Origin: UBA964 sp039796795
GTDB taxonomy: Bacteria; Pseudomonadota; Gammaproteobacteria; Steroidobacterales; Steroidobacteraceae
NCBI GenBank assembly: GCA_039796795.1
Contig: JBDKJA010000001.1
Coordinates: 1 to 64,000, forward strand
DNA length: 64,000 nucleotides
Direction of reading: 5' to 3'
Every line of letters starts with the position of its first letter. Within the stretch, counting starts at the first letter, position 1. Shown here piece after piece: positions 7,323 through 14,524 of this stretch. The notes beneath the pieces were generated by a model. That model was not told the origin of the DNA, made no database searches, and worked only from the letters and a program-made list of their open reading frames with translations. The translations under genes were made by a program, and so were the position numbers.

Positions 7323-10300
7323 TTGGCTGAGCGTTCTTCTGTGGTCGCGCCGAGCAAGCGATCGACGAGACGCGTGGTGTAGTCGCTCGGTTTCGTGCGC
7401 TTCGCAACGAGTGAATAAACAGCAGGCACGACGAAGAGCGTCAGAAATACCGATACGATCGTGCCGTAGAACACGACGATACCGATGGGTAGTCGCTGCT
7501 CGGCACCCGCGCCAGTTGCAAATAGGAACGGAATGGCGCCGAAGGCCGTACACAGGCTCGTCATCAACACGGGTCGCAAGCGCGTCACCGACGCTTCGAT
7601 GATCGCCTCGTGGAATTCTTTACCGCGATCCCGTAATTGGTTGGCGAATTCTACGATCAGCACGCCATTTTTGGCAGCGATACCGATCAGCATGACCACG
7701 GCAATCTGACTAAAGATGTTGATACTCATACCGTGAACCTTCAGACCGAAGACGGCGCCGAGCATCGCCAGCGGTACGGTGACCATGATGATGGCTGGAT
7801 GCACGAAGCTCTCGAACTGCGCGGCCAGCACCAAAAAGACGATCACCACCGCGAACAGCAGGGTGATCCACAGCTGTCCGCCGCTGCGAACGTAGTCCGC
7901 CGACTCGCCGTCCCACATCAAGGTGGCGCCCGGCGGCAATTCTTTGCGCACGGTGTCTTCGAACCACTTGACCGCCTCGCCCATGGTGTATTCCTCGGCG
8001 AGATCCGCGCGGATCTCGACCGCACGCAGGCGGTTGAATCGGCTGAGCTCGGTTGCACTCGCAGTTTCGGTCAACCTAACGACACTCGCGAGTGGTACGA
8101 GCTCACCGGTTCGATCGGAACGAACCTGCAAGTTCGTGAGATCCGTGGTCGTCGCTCGCTCATCCGGTCGACCCTGCAGCACCACGTTGTACTCGCGACC
8201 TCGATCGATGAAAGTGGTCACGATGCGCGAGCCGAGCATGGTTTCGAGCGTGCGCCCAACGGTTTGTAGTGATACACCGAGATCCGCCGCGCGATCGCGA
8301 TCAATGGCAACTTTTATCTGCGGTTTGCGAGGCCGGTAATTGCTTTCGACGCCCGTGAGGCCGGGATTCTTCTCGGCGAGTGCGACTAATTGGTCGGACC
8401 ACTTGGCAAGACTCTCGTAATCCGGACCGCCGATCACGGCCTGCACTGGCGAACCAAAGCCGCCGCGCAGCGCGCCCGGGAGGATCGCTGTGGCACGCAC
8501 GCCGGGCAGCGCACCGAGTTCTTTGCGCAGCGCACCGGCGATATCCTGCGCAGAGCGATCACGCTCGTTCCAGGGCTTGAGCGTCATGATGACGCGTGCG
8601 GTCGTCACTTCACCGCCGCCGCCCCAGCCGCCGGGGACGCGTAAGGTTACGCGCTGAATATCGCCTTGCTCCATTTGCTTGTTGACGATTGCTTCGAGTT
8701 TGCGACCGTATTCGGCCGTGTACTCGAAACTCGAGCCTTCGGGTGCTTGCAGCGTGATGAAAATACGACCCACGTCTGCGCTGGGTGCGAACTCTTCGGG
8801 AATCGCACGGAAAGTCAGCACTCCGAGCAGGCTCAGGCCGAGTACGGAGCTCACGATCAACAAGGGACGACGATTCAGTTGGCGCAGACGTCGTTCGTAC
8901 AATTCGGCGAGACTTTTGAAGAAGCGCTCAACCGCTTGGGCGAATCGGCCGTGCTTCATATCGCGCTCCGGTGGCAAACGCGAAGCGAGCATCGGCGTCA
9001 GGGTCAATGCAACCAGAGCAGAGAACAACACGGCTGCGGCCAAAGTGAGACCGAACTCGCGGAACAAACGACCGACGTCACCTGGCAAAAACGAGATTGG
9101 TACAAACACAGCAACTAGGGTTAGCGTGGTCGCAATCACCGCAAAGCCGATTTCACGACTACCGCGGATGGCCGCCACCATCTGTGGTTCGTTGAGTTCC
9201 GCGCGGCGATGGATGTTTTCGAGAACGACGATCGAATCATCGACCACCAGGCCGATCGCGAGCACGATGCCGAGCAGCGTCAGCACGTTGATGGAGTAAC
9301 CGAGTGCGTAGACCGCCATGAAGCCAGCGATGACCGAAACGGGGATGGTGACGGCTGGAATGATGGTCGTGCGTAGCGTGCCGAGAAAGCCGTAGATCAC
9401 GAGCAGCACCGACACAAACGCGAAAATCACGGCAATTAACACTTCGCGTAGAGCCGCTTCGATGGAAACGCCGTTATCGACGTTCACGACGATAGCGGCG
9501 CCTTCCGGCAAATCGGCCTGGATGCGATCGACCTCAGCGCGTACGCCCTTAACCAGCTCTAGAACGTTGGCTTTCGATTGGGCTTCGATACCTATACCAA
9601 CGCCCGCACGGCCATTGGTACGGAACAACGAACGATCGTTTTCTGCTTCGAGTCGAACCTCAGCTACTTCGCCAAGACGAACGAGATGTCCCTCGGGGCC
9701 TTTGCCAATGACGAGATTACGAAAGTCCTCTTCGTTATCGAGTCCGACTTCCGTGCGTAGCGAGAACTCGCGCTGAATCGACTCGATGCGTCCTGCCGGC
9801 AATTCAATATTCTCTCGACGCAGTGCGGACTCGATATCGTTGACGGTGAGTGACCGCGCAGCCAGTGACTGCCGGTCGATCCAGACACGCATGGCGGCAC
9901 GGCGCGCGCCGTTGAGGGAGGCACGCGCGACGCCCGGTACCGTGGACAAGCGATCGACGATGTATCGCTCGGCGTAGTCGGTGACCTCGAGTTCGGTCAT
10001 CTTTTCCGAGTTGAAGCTCAGGAACATCACCGCTTCGGCGGTGGAATCCGATTTTGCGATCTGCGGCGGATCTGCTTCGGGCGGCAATTGCTGCAAGACG
10101 CGCGAGATACGATCACGGATGTCATTGGCGGCCGCATCGATATCGCGTTCGACATCGAACTCGATGCGGATGCTCGAACGCTCATCGCGACTATCGGACT
10201 CGATCTTGAGGACGCCTTCGATACCCGCAATACGATCTTCGATGACCTGCGTGATCTTGTTCTCGACGACGTTGGCCGAGGCTCCGCGATAAGTCGTCTC

Positions 10301-10441
10301 TATCGAAACGACCGGGCGGTTGATGTCGGGATACTCGCGCAGCGGCAGTCGGTCGAGCGCGACAAGTCCAAAAATAACGAGCAGCGCACTTAATACCGTC
10401 GCGAAGACGGGGCGGCGGACACAAAACTCCGAAATATTCAT
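7307..10441 (-). CDS. RND multidrug efflux permease (HAE1 family)
   Basis: A 1044-residue inner-membrane proton/drug antiporter of the AcrB type. It opens NISEFCVRRPVFATVLSALL (TM1). Asp401 and Asp402 in GLVVDDSIVVLENIH (TM4) and the Lys in GIAAKNGVLIVEFANQ (TM10) are the proton-relay residues. Two large periplasmic loops follow TM1 and TM7, as expected. Length is normal. Its start overlaps the adaptor stop by ATGA, so the two are one unit. No outer-membrane TolC-type gene is adjacent, so it presumably uses a channel encoded elsewhere. Substrates are unknown; the sequence lacks the metal-RND methionine/glutamate pattern as far as I can see, so drugs or lipids are more likely than metals. Confidence 0.93.
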   Translation of the reverse strand: MNISEFCVRRPVFATVLSALLVIFGLVALDRLPLREYPDINRPVVSIETTYRGASANVVENKITQVIEDRIAGIEGVLKIESDSRDERSSIRIEFDVERDIDAAANDIRDRISRVLQQLPPEADPPQIAKSDSTAEAVMFLSFNSEKMTELEVTDYAERYIVDRLSTVPGVARASLNGARRAAMRVWIDRQSLAARSLTVNDIESALRRENIELPAGRIESIQREFSLRTEVGLDNEEDFRNLVIGKGPEGHLVRLGEVAEVRLEAENDRSLFRTNGRAGVGIGIEAQSKANVLELVKGVRAEVDRIQADLPEGAAIVVNVDNGVSIEAALREVLIAVIFAFVSVLLVIYGFLGTLRTTIIPAVTIPVSVIAGFMAVYALGYSINVLTLLGIVLAIGLVVDDSIVVLENIHRRAELNEPQMVAAIRGSREIGFAVIATTLTLVAVFVPISFLPGDVGRLFREFGLTLAAAVLFSALVALTLTPMLASRLPPERDMKHGRFAQAVERFFKSLAELYERRLRQLNRRPLLIVSSVLGLSLLGVLTFRAIPEEFAPSADVGRIFITLQAPEGSSFEYTAEYGRKLEAIVNKQMEQGDIQRVTLRVPGGWGGGGEVTTARVIMTLKPWNERDRSAQDIAGALRKELGALPGVRATAILPGALRGGFGSPVQAVIGGPDYESLAKWSDQLVALAEKNPGLTGVESNYRPRKPQIKVAIDRDRAADLGVSLQTVGRTLETMLGSRIVTTFIDRGREYNVVLQGRPDERATTTDLTNLQVRSDRTGELVPLASVVRLTETASATELSRFNRLRAVEIRADLAEEYTMGEAVKWFEDTVRKELPPGATLMWDGESADYVRSGGQLWITLLFAVVIVFLVLAAQFESFVHPAIIMVTVPLAMLGAVFGLKVHGMSINIFSQIAVVMLIGIAAKNGVLIVEFANQLRDRGKEFHEAIIEASVTRLRPVLMTSLCTAFGAIPFLFATGAGAEQRLPIGIVVFYGTIVSVFLTLFVVPAVYSLVAKRTKPSDYTTRLVDRLLGATTEERSAKLEAR

Positions 10442-11502
10442 GAACGTGCCGTTACCGTAACGCGAGCGCCATCACGGATACGTTGCATACCTTCGACCAC
10501 TAGGGTTTCGGTGCCTTCGAGTCCGCTCAAGATCGCGACGCTGCCCGGCTCGCGTCCGCCGATACTGACTTCGCGACGTTTTGCTTCGCCGCCTTCGACG
10601 ACGAAGACGTAGGTACGACCTTGTTCTGGTACCAGCGCCTCTTCAGGGATCATCAAAGTCGGCTTCTCGGTGCCGCGCACGCGAACCTTCATGAAGAGTC
10701 CCGGCTTGATGTCGCCGTTGGCATTCGGCAATTCGGCGCGAACGGTGACTGAACGAGTCACTGGATCGACACGCGAATCGATGGCGCTGATCTTGCCGCC
10801 AAATACACGTGCGCCCAAGCCTTCGGCCACCGCTTCCACAGCGAGACCGGGCTTCAGATCGTTGAGGTAGGTCTGCGAGACCGAGAATTCGAGTTTGATG
10901 ATCGACGTATCGTCGAGTGTCGTGATGACACTGCCCGGATTGACGAGACCACCCAATGAGACGCGACGAAACCCGGTGCGACCCGCGAACGGCGCGCGAA
11001 TGACGGTATCAGCCAACCTCGCCTTAGCCGCAGCGACGCGCGCTTCGCCTGTTTTGACCGCCGTTTCGAGCTGGTCGAGTTGAGCTTTGGATAATGCTTG
11101 AGTGACGGACAGGTCTCGGCCGCGATTGAATTGGTTACGACTTTCGATCAGGTTCGCTTCGGCCTCGGCCAGCGCGGCTGCCGTTTGCGCGCGATCGAAT
11201 TCCACCAATATGGCACCCGCAGCGACATTTTGGCCCTCAATGAATCGAACGGCCGTAATCGTGTTGGTCGACTTCGAGGTGATTTCGACCGATTCTTTGG
11301 CGAGCGCCGTGCCGACAGCTTCGATGACGACGCCAAAGGGTCGCTTTTCCATCGTGCCAGTGACAACGGTCGGGGGCGGGCCGCCCGGGCCGCCGAAGTT
11401 CCCGCCCGGCTTGCCGTTACCCGGCGCCGGAGATTCCGAGCACGCAGTCAGTGTCAAGGCGACGGCGAGCAAAGCGAGTCGAACCCGGGTCACGGTAAGC
11501 AT
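10438..11502 (-). CDS. RND efflux periplasmic adaptor lipoprotein
   Basis: A 354-residue membrane-fusion protein bridging the RND pump to an outer-membrane channel. The N terminus MLTVTRVRLALLAVALTL ends in lipobox LTAC with lipidated Cys21, followed by a flexible Gly/Pro-rich linker. The barrel-sandwich/lipoyl half motif appears around VEITSKSTNTITAVRFIEGQ and ADTVIRAPFAGRTGF, with a helical hairpin between them (LIESRNQFNRGRDLSVTQAL). The ATG at 11502 follows AGCAGG; an upstream TTG at 11523 would add seven residues and spoil the signal peptide. It is the first gene of the pair with the permease. Confidence 0.9.
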   Translation of the reverse strand: MLTVTRVRLALLAVALTLTACSESPAPGNGKPGGNFGGPGGPPPTVVTGTMEKRPFGVVIEAVGTALAKESVEITSKSTNTITAVRFIEGQNVAAGAILVEFDRAQTAAALAEAEANLIESRNQFNRGRDLSVTQALSKAQLDQLETAVKTGEARVAAAKARLADTVIRAPFAGRTGFRRVSLGGLVNPGSVITTLDDTSIIKLEFSVSQTYLNDLKPGLAVEAVAEGLGARVFGGKISAIDSRVDPVTRSVTVRAELPNANGDIKPGLFMKVRVRGTEKPTLMIPEEALVPEQGRTYVFVVEGGEAKRREVSIGGREPGSVAILSGLEGTETLVVEGMQRIRDGARVTVTARS

Positions 11503-11626
11503 GATGAGAGGCCTGCTGATCAAAGAATGCCCCGGGAAGTCGGGGAGGCGGATTTTAGCCTATTCCCGACATTCAGCGAGTCAGTAACTGCCGTGAGGCG
11601 GTATTACCGAAACTTATGGGCGATGA

Positions 11627-12583
11627 TCAAACGACACGACCGCGACGACCACCGGCGCGCCAGTCGATGATATTGGCGGCAATTTCGTCGAGGCAGCGCT
11701 GCCGCGAGTCCCGCGCAGCCCAAGCGGTATGCGGAGTGACGATGAGATTAGGCAAATCGTCGGCGAATAGCGGGCTGCCGGAGATGGGCGGTTCCTCCGG
11801 CAGTACATCGATCGCTGCGCCGCCTAAGCGACCTGCACGTAATGCAGCCGCGAGTGCATGGAGATCCACCAGCGCACCTCGCGCCGTGTTGATGAGGATC
11901 GCATCGCGCTTCATGAGCGAGAGCCGTCGCGCATCGAGTAGATGACGAGTCTGTTCCGTAAGGGGACAGTGCAAAGATACGACGTCGGCTTGTTGAAGCA
12001 GCTCGTCGAGCGCAACTCGACCGGGTTGTGCCGCTTCGCCCTGACGATTGGCAACTAGCACTTTCATGCCGAGCGCGCTCTGGCAGGCGTTGGCAACCGC
12101 TTGTCCAAGCACGCCGTAGCCAACGATGCCCAGCGTGAGGCCATGCAGTTCCCGAATCGGATGTGTCAGCAGTGTGAAATGCTGGCTGCGCGACCACGTT
12201 CCATCGACCGCCATCCTCGAATACTCGCGCAGCCGGTGGGTGAGCATGAGCAAGGTACCGAGCACATGTTGGACGACCGACGGAGTGCAATAGTCGCGGA
12301 TATTGCATACCGCGATACCTCTCTCGGCGGCGGCCACGAGATCGATGTTGTTCGTTCCGGTAGCGGAGAGTGCGATGAGGCGCAATTTGGGGGACGCAGC
12401 CATCACGTCTGCCGTGATCTTGAGTTTGTTGAGCAATACGATTTCGCAATCTTGTATGGCCTCGACCACGCCGCTTTGTGGCGTATTGGCCAAGAGGCGC
12501 AGGCCGGGTGCACTGGCTTGCATATTGCGCGGATCAAGATCGCCGTCGTCGACGGTTGCATAGTCAAGGAAAACAGCCGACAT
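11627..12583 (-). CDS. D-2-hydroxyacid dehydrogenase (NAD-dependent)
   Basis: A 318-residue member of the D-isomer-specific 2-hydroxyacid dehydrogenases, which interconvert 2-oxo acids and D-2-hydroxy acids such as hydroxypyruvate/glycerate. The Rossmann motif is LGIVGYGVLGQAV at about residue 150. The catalytic Arg is in INTARGALVDL, the Glu in DVLPEEPP and the His in TPHTAWAARDSRQR, so the triad is complete. The glycerate dehydrogenase/hydroxypyruvate reductase subgroup is the closest by feel; substrate is not settled. It is the last gene of a three-gene minus-strand run with the MaoC-like (13-base gap) and nitrilase-fold genes, suggesting a shared degradative pathway. Confidence 0.88.
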   Translation of the reverse strand: MSAVFLDYATVDDGDLDPRNMQASAPGLRLLANTPQSGVVEAIQDCEIVLLNKLKITADVMAASPKLRLIALSATGTNNIDLVAAAERGIAVCNIRDYCTPSVVQHVLGTLLMLTHRLREYSRMAVDGTWSRSQHFTLLTHPIRELHGLTLGIVGYGVLGQAVANACQSALGMKVLVANRQGEAAQPGRVALDELLQQADVVSLHCPLTEQTRHLLDARRLSLMKRDAILINTARGALVDLHALAAALRAGRLGGAAIDVLPEEPPISGSPLFADDLPNLIVTPHTAWAARDSRQRCLDEIAANIIDWRAGGRRGRVV

Positions 12584-12596
12584 ATTTAACGCGACC

Positions 12597-13079
12597 TCAA
12601 AAGAACAGACGCATCACCGTTTCGGCGATGCACGCAGGCTTGCTCTCACCCTCGATCTCAACCTGGTATTGCTCCGTGATCTGCAGTACCGATGGAGCCA
12701 CTGGTTCGACGGCCACCAAGGTGAATCGACCGCGGATACGGGAATCGACGCGAACCGCGTTTGGAAAACGCAATTTGTTGAGCCCGTAGTTGATCACGCT
12801 TCGCACGCCTGTTGCGTAGGGTTTGCTCTCATCAACCAGCCCGCGCAACGGAACGAGCAAGGAAAGTGTGAGATAGCCATGCGCAATCGCCTTGCCGTAC
12901 GGTGATTCTTTGGAAGCGCGCGCGGCATCGACATGGATCCACTGATGATCGTCCGTCGCTTTGGCAAACTGATTGATGCGATCTTGGGTGATCGTCATCC
13001 AGTCGCTGACATGAACTTCGGTGCCGACTTTTGCTTGCAATGCCGTTAGTGCTGCACCGAGAGCTGCGTTGTCCGTCAT
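12597..13079 (-). CDS. MaoC-family hotdog-fold hydratase/thioesterase-like protein
   Basis: A 160-residue single-hotdog protein of the MaoC/NodN type. The hydratase signature is FAKATDDHQWIHVD at residues 38-51, in which Asp44 and His49 form the usual Asp-x4-His catalytic dyad, followed by YGKAIAHGYLTLSLL. Relatives hydrate trans-2-enoyl-CoA esters to 3-hydroxyacyl-CoA. It begins 1 base after the nitrilase-fold stop and ends 13 bases before the hydroxyacid dehydrogenase, so the three are probably one transcript. A CoA-ester substrate is expected from the family, but no ligase sits in this operon. Confidence 0.85.
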   Translation of the reverse strand: MTDNAALGAALTALQAKVGTEVHVSDWMTITQDRINQFAKATDDHQWIHVDAARASKESPYGKAIAHGYLTLSLLVPLRGLVDESKPYATGVRSVINYGLNKLRFPNAVRVDSRIRGRFTLVAVEPVAPSVLQITEQYQVEIEGESKPACIAETVMRLFF

Positions 13080-13080
13080 G

Positions 13081-14289
13081 TCAGCCGCCCGACTTCATCG
13101 ACATGCGTTTGCGAACGATCTCGCCAGCTTCTTGATAAGTAGCAGGCAGTTTGTCCATGAAGGCGTTCGGTTGGAACGTCGGTTGATATTGCTGGAACAC
13201 CGGCAGCATCAACGCCATCGGTAACTCTTGCACGCGACGGGTCTTACGGAAGTCAGCGATCGGGATTCGCGCCGTGATGATGTCTTCGTGATGATTATCC
13301 GTCTTGGCGAGCACCGTACCACGCGGGTCGACGATGACCGTTCCTTCATCGCGCGTGCCCGAGGATTCCGGGAAGCCAATGTTGTTTGGTGACACGGCAT
13401 TACCGACGCCGAGCGTGTAAAGCCGATTGGCGCGTGCAGTCTGGATGGCCGATTCCGCATTACTGCCGCCCGTCACGGACAAGACGAGAATTTCAGCGCC
13501 TTTCAGCCCGAGGCAGGTGTAGAGCATGGGCTCTGCGCCGACGGCGGTGATAGCGATATTACCGATGTCGGTGCGTGCGACCGGAAGAACGGCATCCCAG
13601 CCATACATTTCGACATAACGGTCGAGCACGTCATAAACCGTGGTGCCGATCAGGGCGCCATCGCCGAAGAGCCCCAAAATATTACGAGCCTTCCACTGCT
13701 TGCTGACGATTTTGCCGTCCGGACCCACCAACACCGACATATTGATGACGTGATCCGGCCAGTCTTTGTCTTTGGCGTAACAGCCGAAGGAGATGTAGCA
13801 GCCATAACGTTTTGCACGCTCACCGATCGCCTCCGACTCGGGTCCCGGCAACTCGTACGCGATTTGATTGAGTTCCTTGCGAGTCCAAGGCTGAAATCCC
13901 TGAATCGGGAACTCGTGCATGCAGATGAGATCGACCTTCGATCCCCAGCGGCGCTCGCCGTTCCATTCTTCCGGGGAGTTCTGCGCAAGATCGATCAAGC
14001 GCAGCACGCGTTGCAGGTTGCGCTTGTTGGTGGCGGCCTTGTCCCGCAGATCGATGGAGTAAAGCTGGGACTGGATCGCGGCGACGTTCACGAAGTCCTG
14101 TTTCAGCGCCACCTTCTCGTACGCACCACGCTGCGCAACCGAGACCGATCCAACGGTGTCGTTTTTGGCTGTGGGTGATGGTGCCGGGCTGTCGGCTCTC
14201 GCCGTCGTTGTCGCGGCCGCAACGCTGGCGGCGGCCACCCCTGTGAGCAGGGCGCGTCGATCGATCTTGGATGAGGTTTTTTTACTCAT
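13081..14289 (-). CDS. Tat-exported nitrilase-superfamily protein, apparent nucleophile loss
   Basis: A 402-residue protein with an N-terminal twin-arginine signal (IDRRALLTGVAAASVAAATT, residues 9-28), so it is predicted to be periplasmic, unusual for this superfamily. The carbon-nitrogen hydrolase fold is suggested by LICMHEFPIQGF with Glu126, SKQWKARN with Lys200, and a block ending LGLKGAEILVL. Aligning that block to the family consensus I-C-Y-D-x-x-F-P puts Thr248 where the catalytic Cys should be (IAITAVGAEP); Cys259 is eleven residues later and out of register. It may be a pseudoenzyme or have a changed mechanism. It is the first gene of the run with MaoC and hydroxyacid dehydrogenase, divergent from the TonB receptor. 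Confidence 0.75.
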   Translation of the reverse strand: MSKKTSSKIDRRALLTGVAAASVAAATTTARADSPAPSPTAKNDTVGSVSVAQRGAYEKVALKQDFVNVAAIQSQLYSIDLRDKAATNKRNLQRVLRLIDLAQNSPEEWNGERRWGSKVDLICMHEFPIQGFQPWTRKELNQIAYELPGPESEAIGERAKRYGCYISFGCYAKDKDWPDHVINMSVLVGPDGKIVSKQWKARNILGLFGDGALIGTTVYDVLDRYVEMYGWDAVLPVARTDIGNIAITAVGAEPMLYTCLGLKGAEILVLSVTGGSNAESAIQTARANRLYTLGVGNAVSPNNIGFPESSGTRDEGTVIVDPRGTVLAKTDNHHEDIITARIPIADFRKTRRVQELPMALMLPVFQQYQPTFQPNAFMDKLPATYQEAGEIVRKRMSMKSGG

Positions 14290-14346
14290 GGCTCTGGATC
14301 CTCTGGCCCCAAGCGACCGCTGGATGGTCGATTAAGGGCACTTAAT

Positions 14347-14361
14347 TGAGAATTAGTCTTA
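14347..14361. promoter_or_regulatory. possible Fur-like box in the divergent region
   Basis: TGAGAAT-t-AGTCTTA is an imperfect 7-1-7 inverted repeat resembling the Fur consensus TGATAAT-n-ATTATCA in its left half and partly in its right half. It lies 58 bases upstream of the nitrilase-fold start and about 160 upstream of the TonB receptor. It would make sense for an iron-regulated receptor, but the match is weak and nothing else here is iron-specific. Confidence 0.25.
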
Positions 14362-14469
14362 TTAAAACATGTCTCGGCGATGCCATCCGTGTTCCAATCA
14401 CGCCCCTGTTGAACGGTGATGTCAGGGAAGGGGGAACGTCACTCGGTTTTCACGACCGCAACAGGGCAC

Positions 14470-14486
14470 GTTTCGCATAGCGAAAC
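14470..14486. repeat. perfect 7-3-7 inverted repeat before the TonB receptor
   Basis: GTTTCGC-ATA-GCGAAAC is a perfect inverted repeat 38 bases upstream of the receptor ATG, in the likely 5' untranslated region or at the promoter. It could be an operator for a dimeric regulator or a leader hairpin. No regulator gene is adjacent. The rest of the 235-base gap (14290-14524) shows an AT-rich patch near 14341-14370 and a GAGGAA ribosome site just before 14525. Confidence 0.45.
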
Positions 14487-14524
14487 CCAAAACACAAGTG
14501 CATGGATGTCGAGGAAGCTAGATC

